A DNA stretch of 64,000 nucleotides from Brachypodium distachyon (Eukaryota; Streptophyta; Magnoliopsida; Poales; Poaceae): NCBI RefSeq assembly GCF_000005505.3, contig NC_016132.3, positions 42,856,914-42,920,913 on the forward strand, in the 5' to 3' direction. The translations under genes and the position numbers were made by a program. Shown here piece by piece: positions 11,121 to 22,794 of this stretch (the first letter of the stretch is position 1; the number at the start of each line of letters is the position of its first letter). The notes under the pieces are model-generated. The model did not search any database and was not told the origin of the DNA. It saw only the letters and a program-made list of their open reading frames with translations.

Positions 11121-12199
11121 TTATTTTGTTATCATAGATTGGATATTTATATATATTTTCATTTCAATATTTTGTATCGAATCAACACGTAACCCGGTCG
11201 AAAGGTGATTGACCGATGTCGCCCAAACCGTTATAGGAGTAAAAAAATCATAATACTATTGGGTGTTAAATTATGCCACCTCAAAAACAAAGTGTTACAT
11301 TATACACAGATTCAAAAAATTATCGGAAATATTTTCATAAGTGCATTGTGCAAGGAAAAAAAACATATATTTACTCCCATAAGTATGTTGTTCAGCGGTG
11401 GTGATTCGTTCGCCTTCTCCCTACATACACGTGGGACTAGTACCATCTTGAAACTTACCAATGACCTCCCTCATCCACTGACAGCAAGTTCGTAAATTCC
11501 AAATCCACTCAAGTTACTCAGGTAATGATTCTGTATGTAGAGCAATATAATTTGTTTATCTATAGCAATGCATGGATACTTATCTAGAGTAGTTAACTTT
11601 CTATAGCAGACGTGTGAGCATTTTTCGATGGACAGAGTAGGGAATTTGAAATTTTGGCAAAAACATGTATGCTTGAGTGGAGACCACGGTAACTCCCTCC
11701 CTCTTCCAATAACACTAAATTTCTAAATTCATATCCCCCAAGAGCGCTTCCATAGTGGTTGAGCACGTAGAGGTACATAATTTGTGAATCCATAGCCACG
11801 CAGGAGTATTAATTTAGCTAGTTAGATTACATTGGTAGCATATGCATGATCGTTCTTTTTTGTGGATAACCATTCCAGTGGAGACAGAACACAAAGAAAG
11901 AGTAGGTAATAGATTGATTACGCGACCAGCAGGTTCGCATAATCACCCCAGCCTGTGCATTGTCTCAATGGAGCAATTCCGCGCAACCAGGCATACCTTC
12001 CACATCACCTGCATTTCAAAGGCAATAATCATACCTACCTCAATGGTTGCAGCTTTGTTTCTCAGATAATGGCCATGGTTTTCGAGCTTCTTTCAAATTT
12101 CAAGTAGTTCCACCGGTGAATTTGTGTTTGCCGCAAAAGCGATTGTGCCCTGGGAACAGGTAGAGATCCATGGGACGTCTCAACGTGACTAGGAATGGT
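11121..12199. other. intergenic, no gene recognised
   Basis: AT-rich sequence without a coding signal. A diverged direct repeat is visible: the phrase around 11535-11600 (gtagagcaatataatttg) resembles that around 11766-11830 (gtagaggtacataatttg). Confidence 0.4.
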
Positions 12200-12620
12200 C
12201 GTAAAAGAGTAAATTTCACAAAGCCACACATTTCGAGACAATCTTTTGACGCAACCCTTTTGCTAATTTGCTCGAAAAATCACAATTTTTTGGTCACAAT
12301 GTAACAATAAGTTCGAAATGACATGATTACGCAATTTGATAGTTTTTCTTACAGGGCGGGCCCACCTGTCAGGTGACACGTCGGATAAACCCAACCTGAC
12401 CCAATAGCCTTTTAAGTTGCAGGTAGAGTGATGAGGACTTAAGAGCATCCTCAGCAGCTTGTCTATATGGGGTTGTCTATATTTCCATATAGACAATGGT
12501 CTAAAAAGATTCTTTTTTCACATCTTCTAGTTTTCCATCGGCTTGTTTATATACAGGTTGTCTACATTCTCTCTCATATATTTTAATAGTATCTTATAAC
12601 TAGCATTTGAACTCAAATTT

Positions 12621-12700
12621 CCAACGGCTAGGTTTCTAACGGCTACATTTGCAACGGCTACTTTTCTAACGGCTACTTTTTCCAACGGCTACTTTTTCAG
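12621..12700 (+). repeat. 15-bp tandem repeat, five units
   Basis: The motif aacggctac followed by T-rich spacer recurs at 12623, 12638, 12653, 12668 and 12684, a period of 15-16 bases. It lies inside the nested Harbinger-type element. Confidence 0.8.
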
Positions 12701-12707
12701 GTCTATA

Positions 12708-12931
12708 TACATCTTGTCCTCGTCACTAGACCAATTCTTTCCTTTCGTGAATTTTGCTTTCACAGCTGCAGAACATTCTTGAGTGGTTGGCACCTCTTGC
12801 TCTCCAAGTGGACTACACCGCGGTTGTTGTGAGGCACCAAAACTCAACATGTCCGGGAAACTTTGATCTTCATCCATCTGCAAAAGTTCAGATTTATACA
12901 AGTGCAAATCAACAGCAAGAGATAATTGCAA
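12708..12931 (-). pseudogene. Harbinger ORF1 remnant (Myb/SANT-like protein)
   Basis: A minus-strand frame contains an 'AKFTKGKNWSSDEDKM' phrase. This is the first helix of the Myb/SANT-like domain found in the accessory protein of plant PIF/Harbinger elements, often annotated as glutathione S-transferase T3-like or trihelix-like. In the family this protein assists the transposase in DNA binding. The upstream residues are Ser/Gln/Pro-rich, as usual for these proteins. The frame breaks immediately after the motif, where VSAWLNTS-type sequence would be expected, and the rest of the gene is absent. Only the element's mobility module is implied, and no function is left. Confidence 0.55.
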
Positions 12932-13250
12932 ATGCTGCTAAATTTCAGTGCAATAGATCATCTCAATTTATCCCTCTGAATCCTTAACACGAGTAACACA
13001 GCTCCCTTCTTCCTCCTTCCTCTGACGAACAGCGGCACCACCCATCTCCCTTCTCCCCACGAACAGCAGCAACAAGCCAACAACAGCAGCTCCCATCCTC
13101 CTCCCAACGAAGAGCAGCAGCCAGCAGAGCCCCGTTCCTCCCCCTCAAAGAGCAGCAGCGGCGGCGGCGTCCCTATCTCCCTCGCGAAGAGCTGCCAGCA
13201 GAGCCCCCTTCCTCCCCCACGAAGAGCAGCGGCGGCGGCAGCGGCCCTAT

Positions 13251-13360
13251 CTCCCTCACGAAGAGAAGCAGCAGCAGCAGCGCCCCCTTTCTCCCTCGCG
13301 AAGAGCAGCAGCAGCAGCGCCCCCTTTCTCCCTCGCGAAGAGCAGCAGCAGCAGCGCCCT
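13251..13360 (+). repeat. 37-40-bp tandem repeat, three units
   Basis: The unit ctccctcgcgaagagcagca followed by gcagcagcgccccctt recurs at 13251, 13291 and 13328. Embedded (agc)n tracts vary in length. It lies inside the nested Harbinger-type element. Confidence 0.75.
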
Positions 13361-13996
13361 CCTCCGATGGTAGCAGGGCGGCGAATCCAGCGACGACGCC
13401 CCTCGGATTCCCCCGTGACAGAGCTCCCAGCCTCCTCCGATGGTGGCAGGGCGGCGAATCCAGCGGCGCCGCTCCCCTCGTTCATATCAGTGCGAATGGA
13501 TGGGAAAAAAAATACCTCGCGACGGACGGAGGAGGCGAGTCGACGGCGACCTCTCCACGGCAGTGCGGGCGACCTTGGCTGGAACGGTTGGGGCGGGAAG
13601 TTTCGGGGTGGCGGCGGGAGCGAGCGCGGGCGATTTGGACGTCGTCGCTCGGCGGTGGAAATGTGGACGTCGTGGAGGAGAATGTAGACGATGTCTACGT
13701 TTAGACATCCGTATGGACGAGCTGGTGGAGACCCTTTTTTTGCCTTATATCGTCTAAAGAGCATATAGACAAGCTGCTGAGGATGCTCTAACGGGCTATC
13801 GGGTCAAGTCGGGTTTGTCTGATGTGTCACCTGACAGTACATTGGGCCCACCCTGTAATGAAAATTGTCAAATTGACTAAACATGTCATTTCGGACTTGC
13901 TGTTACATTGTGTTTCTGGTCAAATTAGCAAAAGTGGAGCTGCACGAGAAAATTGCCGCAAAATGTGTGGTTTTGTGAAATTTATTCTCCGTAAAA

Positions 13997-14676
13997 TATG
14001 ATCCAGAAACTTTCAACTTGGCAATGCAAAACCACAATAAAATTTTATGGTACCAAGAACTCATTAAACGCACTCCTCGGCAAGAGGTTCGAGACCACTC
14101 AAATCTGACCGTCCAATAAAAAATGCAGATTGATCTTTTTCCTTATTTCAACGAGGATAATCTAAAAACAGCCTGCCTACGGAGTAATTCCCAATCAATG
14201 TTGGTCGGAAAATAAAATCCCGATCAATCACCAACTGAACTCCTGATACAGCACACGCATGTCACTGCCTTCATCCAGATCGATCATTCACAGGGCTGTA
14301 CCAATTAAAGTTGAGCTAAGAAGAGGAATAAAGATCGATCGATCAGCCGAATAACAAACGTGAATTGGCGCCAGGATATCACTAGAGAAAGATTGTTCGG
14401 TACTTTTAAGGCCAAAAGGCAAAACAACGCACAGCTTTGGCAGTTCCACTAGTCAGAATCCTCTTCGTCTCCGGAAAAGAGAACAGCTAATCCTAATACG
14501 GAGTAGTAAAACTAGCTTCCAGTTCCAGGTCTTCATGTACTTAGCATACCTCCGTAGTTTTCACCAACACATTCCGATTAAGTAATAAGTAAATACCATA
14601 TCCTAAGCACCATAAACCTGCACATGTGGAAATAACGCCAGCATCGGTAGTTCCGTACCATCATCAGAAACACAAA
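13997..14676. other. 3' flank of the F-box gene
   Basis: No gene is recognised. The segment lies downstream of the F-box gene stop codon and probably includes its 3' UTR. No polyadenylation signal could be assigned with confidence. Confidence 0.4.
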
Positions 14677-17600
14677 CTAGCCCACCGTCTCATGCCTCAA
14701 CACACAGAAGGGATCCTCCACTGACAAGTCAATGACCTTTAGGAAGCTCAAGCACTTGGAGGCGGCGCAAAACAAAACATCCCTGCCACTGCTTCTACCT
14801 GATGCTGCATTGCCCTCACCAACGGAACCTGCCATCAAGCCTGTCTCCACTACCACATCGACACCCTCATCACAAATGATGCCCACTGTCTTCAGCACCT
14901 TCCCATTCTTCAAAATGTAGTTGAGGAAGAATGACTCGTGGTTCTGGCCCAGGACACTGTGGAAGACAATCGTCTTCAGATGTGATTCAATGCATTGGCA
15001 AGAGCCCAGGGACTCCCAGAACTTCATGCCAAGGACACTGTCAGCTGAATAAGATGGAATGGACTGCAATTGAGTAAGAACATATGTCAGTTTTAGCCAC
15101 ATATTAATCCTGAAATTGCGTTTCTGATACTATAGATGACACAGATACTACCATGATGTGAAGCGTCTCTAGGTGAGGGAAGCATCTGAGCAGAGTGGAG
15201 AACATCTTGGCCTCAGTACTGTCTGAAAGCCGCACCTTGACAGCCAGTATCTTCAAGCTTGGCACCATGGTGCTAGCCCTCACATGCATCCCAGCCTGCA
15301 TTGAGGCAAATGAACATGAGAAAAAAAATACTTAGTTGCACAATTATGTACATTACCATTTTTCTTTTTTTTTTGGATATTGTCGCTGTTATTTCCAGCT
15401 GTAATGTTGCATGCTACATCCCCATTGTATTCTATCCATCGATTAACTTTCCACCCGTCATCTCCATCCCCCTGCAACTGCCCGTTGTCGTTATCCTACT
15501 GTTTTGTGCCCCTGGTACTTCCCCACCACACCGTCCCACAACAATTCCCTACCAGTCAAGCCGTCACAAACGTTAGTAGGCCATGGCTTCCCCCATCCTG
15601 CCCATAACTGTCATGTTCTCTCACATTCCAAGTTGCATGTTAATATGCCATGATTTCGAATCAGTAACAGGTGTGGTTTGAATGGTCTGTTGGGAGAAGT
15701 TCTGGTTTATACTTCCATTAGTGATTGCTAAAATTAACCCTCTCCCTCATGTTTTTTCTGCAGATTCTTTTTCTTTAATGTTGACAAGGTTCAAGGTGTT
15801 TGGTGAAATGACAAATCTGGCTGCATATGAGAGTGCCGCATAAATATTTATGCTCCAGTCCATGATAATTGATACGGAGTATATTAGTCCAGCGCCATTC
15901 ACAATATGCAATGTTGGCACTGAATGAGTTCAACAAGTTCAGTCCAATTTGTAATATTCCACCAACTGAAAGGAACATCGAAGGGATCTTGTGTTCTGTG
16001 TTCGCAGTAGGTATACTATTTTCGTTTATTATTGTTATCTATCAAATATAAAAATCTGACAGATCATAGCAAGTTAAACATCTGCTACCCCATTTTATTT
16101 TTCTTTTATCAACTTCACATATGACTAATTCGAGGAGAACTTGAACATTTGAGTACAGGTCTCACTACCACAAAACAACATATTTCATTGCCATTTAAGA
16201 AACAAATTGGAGTTGTTTTTCATTATTTTTTCTAGGCATTTCCAGAACATCCACCTTATCATGATCATAGCCTCGACAATGGTTCCACTCAATGACAAGG
16301 CACCTCTGCCCTACCTACCATCAGGACCTCTCTTCTCCCATGTTTAATACTCCCTCCGTCCCATATTAAGTGCCGAAATATTACATGTATCTAGACGTAT
16401 TTTAGTATATAGATACGTCCATTTTTAGACAAATTTGAGTCACTTAATATGGGACGGAGGGAGTACTATTCTGATTAATCTCATGATGAGCATGTCCCCT
16501 TTTTTTGTACTTATAGTTGCTTGCATCTGGAATCAAATTTCAATTGCTTGCTATATATTTGATAGAATTCCCAGACATTCCCCCAGCTTCTGAAGGAGAT
16601 GCTCTGCTGCACCGCTGCAGATCGTTCCCCTGCTCCCCTGCTATTTGGATTTGGCCATGGTCGCCATGACCCGTGAGTAAATAATCAAAGGTGCACCATC
16701 CTTTCCCCATATTCTTTATTTTTACTGCTTTAGTGGAATGATCGTTCCAAAATTGCCACTCTTCATTCGCTGCTGACTGGCCAAAGCTAAATATGGTATG
16801 TTGTTGAAACTACATGTGCTACCTTCAAAACTCCCACAACTCTGCCTGTCAACTTCTAGTGCAAATGTTGTATGAATCGCAGATTACAACCGTTTCACCC
16901 TTGATTGCTTTCCTTTGTGTACCTGGTGGAATGTTGTCATCTCCCAGTGAGGATCCCCTTAAAGTTTTTGTTTATATTATGAGTTCTAACTGAAACCATG
17001 TCCTTGCCTCTCTCTTTGATCCTTGAAAATCACCAACTTTAATTGATTTTCCTGTGACACTGCTACTTAACTGCTGCTTCCATAATTCCATAGTAACATT
17101 CCCTCATCAAATTTTTAAAAGTTCCAGTTTGTTCTGAATATATTGCATCCCCTCCTTTTTGTCCATATTGACTACAACACGCCACTTTCACAAAACGATT
17201 CCTTCAGTAGCTCTCAGCCTCCCACACATTTATATTCACATTCAGTTGTGTAAAATTCTAGCATTATGTTAAGGTTGTGACCAAAAGTTCTGTACCTTTT
17301 ACATTTTAATTTGTATTCAGATTTCAGTGGAGTACTATCTTAAGTATCATTGTATAAATCTAGTCATTCCCTTGTTAATTTGTATGGGCCCAACATCTTT
17401 AGTTGAAGCTCTTACGTATATTGATCTTCTTTTCACCCTGAAATTATGTCTCAGTTATAGGTTATCGATACTTTACCTGTCTACCAAAATCACATGTTTT
17501 GGATACTTTTTTTGCTGGCTACTAGTCTGTAGCTGAGCAACGTGCAGGGTATCATTAAGTAAATGCAAAGTGCAGACAAAAAAGTCACTTCCCCCCTTCC

Positions 17601-18784
17601 ATAATTCTTGTCGAAATATTACATGTATCTAGACATTTTTTAGAATGGATACATCCATTTTGGGGCAAATTTGAGACGAGAATTATGGAACGGAGGGAGC
17701 CGGGAGTACAAGACACAGTTACCTTGATAGCAATGCCGCCAATCTCGAGCATGTCGAGCTGGAGATCCAAGAAGCCGAGCACCTCCAGCCTAGGCGCATG
17801 GACAATCTTGATGGGCCTCTGGTCGGAAACGGTGTTGACGACCATGCGCTTCAGGCAGGGAGCATCGTCAATGACAACTTCTTTGATGCTAGATACCCAC
17901 TCTGCCACGACCCTGAGACCGTGGGACGTGATGTGGAGTCGCGATGGGCAGTAGTACGCCATGGCGAGGAAGAGGATCTCCAGATTCGGGCAATGCGCGA
18001 GTAAGGCGTCGAAGTTCCTGTCCTCAATGATGGTGTGGAAAAGGCCGAGCTCGCGGAGATTGGGGAAGGCGGGCGGGCGGGCGGCAGTTTCCGGGAAGCG
18101 CCAGACCCCGAGGTAAAGGCGGTTGAGGGAGGTACAGCTGAGGATGTCGTCGGGGAGCGGCATGTCCAACGGCCAAGGGCGGTTGAAGAGGATGAGGTCC
18201 TGGACTTTCTTCGCGGCGAGGCTTGCGACGAGGCACCGGAGCGCGTACTCTTGCTCGTAGAAGGAGACGCGGGTGATGCGCACGCTGCGGACGGGGCCCG
18301 GGTGAGCGGCCACGCAGCGCGAGATGGCGCGTACGACGGAGATCTCTTTGTACCCGCCAGCTCCCCTGAGGTGGGCATCGTCGACGAGGAGCGGGGTCGC
18401 CGCCCAAACGCCGCGCCAGCGCGTGGAGAGGGCCATGGAGCGAGCGGCTTCCTCCGTGGGGAGGCGGGAAATGATGTCGGAGAGCAGATCGTCCGGGAGG
18501 CAGCTGATGTGGTCCTCCCCGTCATCCCACGCCGCCGGAAAATAAGTGGACCGATCCGCGGTGTCCTCTTCGGCCTCGGAGTCGGAGGAGGTGAGAGAGA
18601 AGTGGTCGTCATCGGAGTCGGAGGCGTCGTTGGCCTCCGGTGAGGGGACGAGGGGTGGCGGGAGGAGGGAGATGAGGAAGGGGACGATGGTATCGATGCG
18701 GTCCTGTGCGGACGGGCCCTCCAGAGAGTTGAAGTAGTCCGCGATATCCTGGTAGGTTGCAAATCCTTCGCCGGCGGCGGCCAT
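14677..18784 (-). CDS. F-box/FBD (LRR-type) protein, three exons
   Basis: The inferred CDS is exon 1 at 18784-17723, exon 2 at 15295-15152 and exon 3 at 15063-14677, encoding about 530 residues. All joins are phase 0 with GT/AG borders: donor after the codons for GGIAIK, exon 2 from AGMHV to ETLHIM, exon 3 from SIPSYS. The protein has an acidic N-terminal region and an F-box near residues 92-135 (ISCLPDDLLSDIISRLPTEE). Leucine-rich segments follow (LRELGLFHTIIEDRNFDALL), then a C-terminal FBD-like region (FWESLGSCQCIESHLKTIVF). F-box proteins bind SKP1 and select substrates for SCF ubiquitin ligases; the LRR/FBD part is the presumed substrate-binding half. The target is unknown. The start was chosen at MAAAGEG because upstream in-frame residues are low-complexity Arg. 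Intron 1 is 2.4 kb and holds two MITEs. Confidence 0.88.
16350..16463. mobile_element. Stowaway MITE in F-box intron 1
   Basis: A 114-bp element with perfect terminal repeats (ctccctccgtcccatattaa and its complement at the right end) and TA duplications (16348-16349 and 16464-16465). It is the best preserved Stowaway in the window, suggesting a recent insertion. Confidence 0.93.
17591..17699. mobile_element. Stowaway MITE next to an F-box splice donor
   Basis: It begins ccccccttccataattcttg and ends with the complement-type sequence caagaattatggaacggagggag read in the opposite orientation, giving about 109 bp. The 5' tip is altered. Its right end is about 21 bp from the exon 1 donor of the F-box gene (GT at 17721-17722 in plus coordinates), so the start of the intron transcript runs straight into the element. 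Confidence 0.75.
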
Positions 18785-19272
18785 GGCGGATAGGCGGCGG
18801 CGGCGGCGGCGGCGTTGGGGTTTGAGGAGGGGAGGTCTGGTGGATCGGATGGTGAACTGCTGGGAGCCTGGGTTGGACCGTGGGAGGCTGAGGTGAGGGT
18901 CAGTTCTGTCAAGTTGCTTAAAAGTGCAACCCATGCATCTCACTGTATCACTATCATGACATGAATTTTCAAATTCAAGACTAATTTGCACACTGAGTTG
19001 AAAGAAAGGTACTCGTAAATTTTATTGTGAATACTGAGAGGAGAGAAGAAGATGAATGTCGATTGCATGATAAATTGTTTTACAGTATAGCTATTGGTAA
19101 GACAAAGAAATTTTTTCTTTATTTATCAACTTGGAGCCTACGGTGGTAGCAAACTAGCACCGCAATATTAGGTAAGGTTTCAACTTTCCTCGTGAACTCG
19201 TGAGGCGTCGTGAATTGCCATAAAAAACCTTCAGATCCATTTGATTTTGTAGCACGAGTAATGTCGTGGTGG
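18785..19272 (-). promoter_or_regulatory. upstream region of the F-box gene
   Basis: These 488 bp lie between the F-box start codon and the first LTR of the retrotransposon complex. They should include the 5' UTR and proximal promoter. No TATA box was assigned. An alternative in-frame Met at 18991 exists but would add a low-complexity stretch. Confidence 0.4.
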
Positions 19273-20070
19273 TGTCACGGCAGATGCCATAAAATGACTT
19301 AACTTGAGGCCGATAGACGAAAGAGGAACCGAAAGAGGGAGAACGTGAAGGGAAACACGCACAGATGCTCAAGCACACACAGATTTACCCAGGTTCGGAG
19401 CCCTCTTGCCGAGGTAAGACTCCTACTCCTGCTTTGTTGTATTAGCCGAGATAGGCAAACTCTTACAATAACGCTCCTTGAGCTGTATTCTTGAGGAAGA
19501 AGAAGAAGGGGAAAACCCTAAATGCCTAAGTGCTCGCTCCTCTCCAGGGAGGGGTAGTGCTCTATTTATAGGCCGCCCATGTCACACTGACATGCGGGCC
19601 GAGTACTAACGTCATCTTCCTTGGGCGTCGCCGGGCACGCGGCTTGGTTCCCTCCGGGTGGTACCGCAGGGGACAAGACAACTTAACTTTCCCTAGCACC
19701 CTGCAACAAGTACTGCTATCCTCTGCCGGCTCTCGTCAAAGATTCTCTTTCGGTGCTTCTTTTGTGCAGTCGCCTGGCACCGCTACGTAAGCGGTGACTG
19801 CTTTTCCCGTGGTAATGATAACGCTGCTTTACTTTGTGCCACGCGGTCAGGATAAGAACGTTGAGGGATCTCGGCTCTGGCCGATATCAAGGGGCTCGTC
19901 CTTATCCTGCAAACTCATAAGATAAGATAGTCGCGCCGGCATACACCCGGTATACCGGCTTAGCGTTAGTTTGGCTTTACGATGCCAGCATACTTGACCA
20001 TGCCGGCTTGCCCTCGTCATCTCAGCTGGAGCGTGTCGTCATGACCCTACCGGGGGCCATCCCCCCGACA
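19273..20070 (-). repeat. 3' LTR of the Tat element
   Basis: On the minus strand it runs from tgtcggggggatggccc to tctgccgtgaca, i.e. TG...CA. It matches 34438-35236 along its whole length. A TATA box is present (19563-19570). Confidence 0.9.
19563..19570 (-). promoter_or_regulatory. TATA box of LTR promoter (3' LTR copy)
   Basis: On the minus strand it reads TATAAATA followed by gagcactaccc. It lies in the second half of the LTR and is conserved in the other copy, as expected for the U3 promoter driving the genomic transcript. Confidence 0.7.
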
Positions 20071-20084
20071 CTAGTCCCCGAAGC
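20071..20084 (-). other. polypurine-tract region
   Basis: On the minus strand, gcttcggggactag abuts the LTR start TGTCGGGG. A purine-rich run directly upstream of the 3' LTR is where plus-strand DNA synthesis is primed in LTR retrotransposons. The same sequence, with one change, follows the LTR at 35237. Confidence 0.6.
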
Positions 20085-20308
20085 TGTTGCGGTCCGACAG
20101 GGAAGAATGTCGGACCGCGACAGTTTCCCATAGACAAACCATCGAAGCTTACAAGGGCATAGCCGGAAAAGAAGCCGAGATGACCTCGAGTTCTCTTAGT
20201 CGAGACCAAGTTATTCTGACATATCGGGTCGGCGCGCTTATTCAGCCCCTGTGCGTGTTCTTCCCGTTGGCCACAGGGATCGTGCGTGCCCCATTACTGC
20301 GCCATGGG

Positions 20309-20317
20309 TATAAGTAA
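20309..20317 (+). promoter_or_regulatory. candidate TATA box for the antisense gene
   Basis: The plus-strand tataagtaa lies about 260 bp upstream of the antisense gene's ATG (20571) and is followed by a pyrimidine-rich leader (ctcctcgtcctcctcgcc). The same TATA and leader recur in the deleted partner element near 39180. Function is inferred from position only. Confidence 0.4.
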
Positions 20318-22794
20318 AGGGGGAGGGCGAGGGTAAAAAATCCTTCGCACTCCTCGTCCTCCTCGCCTTCCTTCGCCCCTTTGCTCTCTACACACCTCAC
20401 CATTGCCGCCAGCTCGAAGCTGTTCCGCCGACGTGGTCCCTAGCTCTCCGCCACCAAGCTTGCCGCCGCAAGCTCTCTCGCGCTCACCATTGTCGCACTT
20501 CCTTGCTCGCCCGAGCCTCGCGCGAGCACCTTCTCACCGAAAACACAAACCCTAGATCTGCTCCCAATCCATGGCTTCTTCTTCCCGCAACCCCGCCGTC
20601 AACCCTGCTTCTCAGCAGGTCGAAGAGAGGACCGGTTCGGAGGGAGCCGGCTGGGAGGTCTCCGATGTCTCTCCGGCGGACATCGCGTGGCTCCGCCGCT
20701 CCTGGCAGATTCCAGAGGACGTGCAGTGCCGGATTCCCAGCGACGAGACTGTGCCGACTCCGGAGCTTGGTGAGCATGTAGTATTCCTTGCTCATTTCGA
20801 ACGCGGCTTTTCTCTCCCGGCCAGCGACTTCCTTAGGAATTTCTTAGATTTTTTTCGGCCTTCAGCCACACCATCTTCCGGCGAATGCCATCCTCACACT
20901 CTCGGCATTCGTCACCTGATGCGAGGGCTATCTCAGCCTCTGGCCTTCCATTAACTTGTGGGCCAGGTACTTCATGTTCCGGCCCCAAGTTCACCCCGAC
21001 AAAGAGAATCCCGGCGCCGCCACTGTAGTTCCTCGCCTGGGTTCAGTGTTTTCCCGGATTCAAGGTTTTGAGTCCTGTAAAAAGTGGCTCAAGACCTTTT
21101 TCTATGTCAAGAACTCCTCCGAAGCCGACAAGATCAACTTGCCGGGATTCGAAGTCGGCCCACCGGAGGAGAAGAGGAACTGGACATACGATCCCAAGGA
21201 AACCATCTCGGAGATCAACGAAATCCACGCCGGCATCCTCAAACTCAAGGAGAACAGGATGACAGCTGACGATTTGTTGGCCACCTTTGAATACCGGCGG
21301 CTGTGTCCGCTCCAACATCGGGTACACAAGATGTGTTTCTACGGCGGTCAGTTTGACCCGGACCGGGTGTCCACTTTCCGGCTCAACCATGCTAAAGTTC
21401 GGCGCCGGGTCAAGGCGATCGCAAAGACGAGCATGCCAGAGCGCTGGACATGGGGCATGCCGGCATACTGCCGAGAACGCCGTGCTCCTCCTGTAAGTTT
21501 TTGTTTTCACCTATTTCCTATTCATATCCGACACATGGTTATACCTTCATTTATCCGACAGAGGCTTATCTCAGCACAACCTAGTTTCTTTGTGCAGAGG
21601 TTCGCTCTTCAGCGCAACGAGGATGGGAGTTCCCCGGACAAACGCTTCGTGGCCCCGCACAGGACCATCGACGATGAAGATCCGGATTCAGAGGATCACA
21701 TGCCGATAGCCCATGCCGGCCCTCGTCGTGTCGAATGTATGGATCTCCGACATCTTCTCGTAGTCCTTAGAACATTCATCATCAAGATACTTACACTTGC
21801 TCTACCCCGGAAACAGTCGAATCGGACGAGCCTGCTGCTGCCGAGACGTTGGGTACGGCCGCTGCTGAAGCGTCAGGCCGAGAGAGACGCGCCGTCCCGA
21901 AGCGCACCACCGAGAAGGATCTTCCGCAGACTGTTAAGCGGAAGTAGACTGCCTGCCATGGACCCAAGCCGAAGCCCTTGATCGCCGGGTAAGGCTAACA
22001 CTATTTCAATCCTTGACGTCGGTTTTCTTCTTTATTGTCATGACAACGACTAACTTTTATTTCTGCAGGGCGGCTCTGACGGCCACGCAATCTCAGACGT
22101 GTATCGCGTCTGAGATCTCGACGGCTCCATCTCCCCGTGCCGAGACTGCGACTCAAGCAAGGGGTGAGACCGAGTCTGCCGTGGACCCGACATCCTCTGT
22201 CTGGGATGTCGGCCCGAGCGTCGGCGCTTCGAGCGTCGCCTCAGCCAGGATATCTGCAGCCGGGACCTCGGCTACCGGGACTGCTCCTTCCTCGGCGGCA
22301 GCCGAGACATTGATGCAGCCGCAGGCCACGGAGACTCTGCAGCAGCCAGCAACGGGGCCCCAAGAACCCCAAGGACCGCAGCCGACTCTGACAGCTCCAT
22401 CGTCACCACCGCAGCCGCAAGCCACTCAGCTTGCTCCTGCAAAAACCAAGAAGGCTAAGAGCTCTGCTAACCCGGCAGGATCAGCGCCTCCGAATTCTTC
22501 TGGCTCGCAGCCTTCCCGAAGGCACCAGGGAGTTCCCCTCAGGACGGCCAGTGGGCACAGCTGGGGGTCGCTGGGCCAGTTCGTAATGGACTGGAACAGC
22601 GCCGACAACTATGAGGTGACCTCCAGCACCCTCCAGTCGGCGCGGCAAAGCCCCCTGCGGCGACTCCAGCGTCGGTGTCGGCTCGGATGTATCAAGCAAG
22701 GGTGGCCTTGTTTGAGACTAGCCGAGCTGCAGAGGTACGAAGAATTCCTTAAAAGATTTTTACTTCTAATCCAGTACAGTATCCATACTCCTAG

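Larger units (their letters stand above)
12443..13788. mobile_element. PIF/Harbinger-type element nested in the fold-back element
   Basis: The ends are near-perfect inverted repeats, gagcatcctcagcagcttgt on the left and its complement on the right, and both are flanked by TAA (12440-12442 and 13789-13791). Grass Tourist/Harbinger elements have this kind of terminus and a TAA/TTA duplication. Inside are short tandem repeats and a remnant of the Harbinger accessory gene. The element is 1346 bp long and non-autonomous. It must be younger than the fold-back element it splits. Confidence 0.85.
12207..13989. mobile_element. fold-back (MULE-like MITE) element split by a nested insertion
   Basis: The outer arms, 12207-12439 and 13792-13989, are inverted copies of each other. 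They share the phrase aaatttcacaaa(g/a)ccacacattt at the tips, a 'tgtaacaataagt/agcaagtccgaaatgacat' segment in the middle, and gtcaggtgacac near the centre. The 7-base direct repeat CGTAAAA lies immediately outside both tips (12200-12206 and 13990-13996). Terminal sequences of the aaatttcacaaaaccac type are common in grass Mutator-derived miniature elements, although the expected 9-bp duplication is not fully visible. A 1.35-kb Harbinger-type element is inserted near the centre. Confidence 0.7.

Noticed and set aside
17851..18912. Alternative minus-strand frame of 353 residues over F-box exon 1
   Set aside because: Ser/Pro/Arg-rich shadow frame. The F-box and LRR motifs lie in the chosen frame, which also continues in phase through both introns.
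18785..18991. Upstream in-frame Met for the F-box gene
   Set aside because: It would add 69 residues with a run of Arg from a GGC-type repeat. The start at 18784 matches the usual short acidic N-terminus better, though it is not excluded.
20071..20402. LTR extending to about 20402 because of similarity with 35237-35425 and 39110-39276
   Set aside because: TG...CA ends, the purine tract next to 20070, the primer-site-like sequence next to 34438 and the two equal 800-bp copies fit the shorter LTR. The extra similarity is explained by a second, tandem element.
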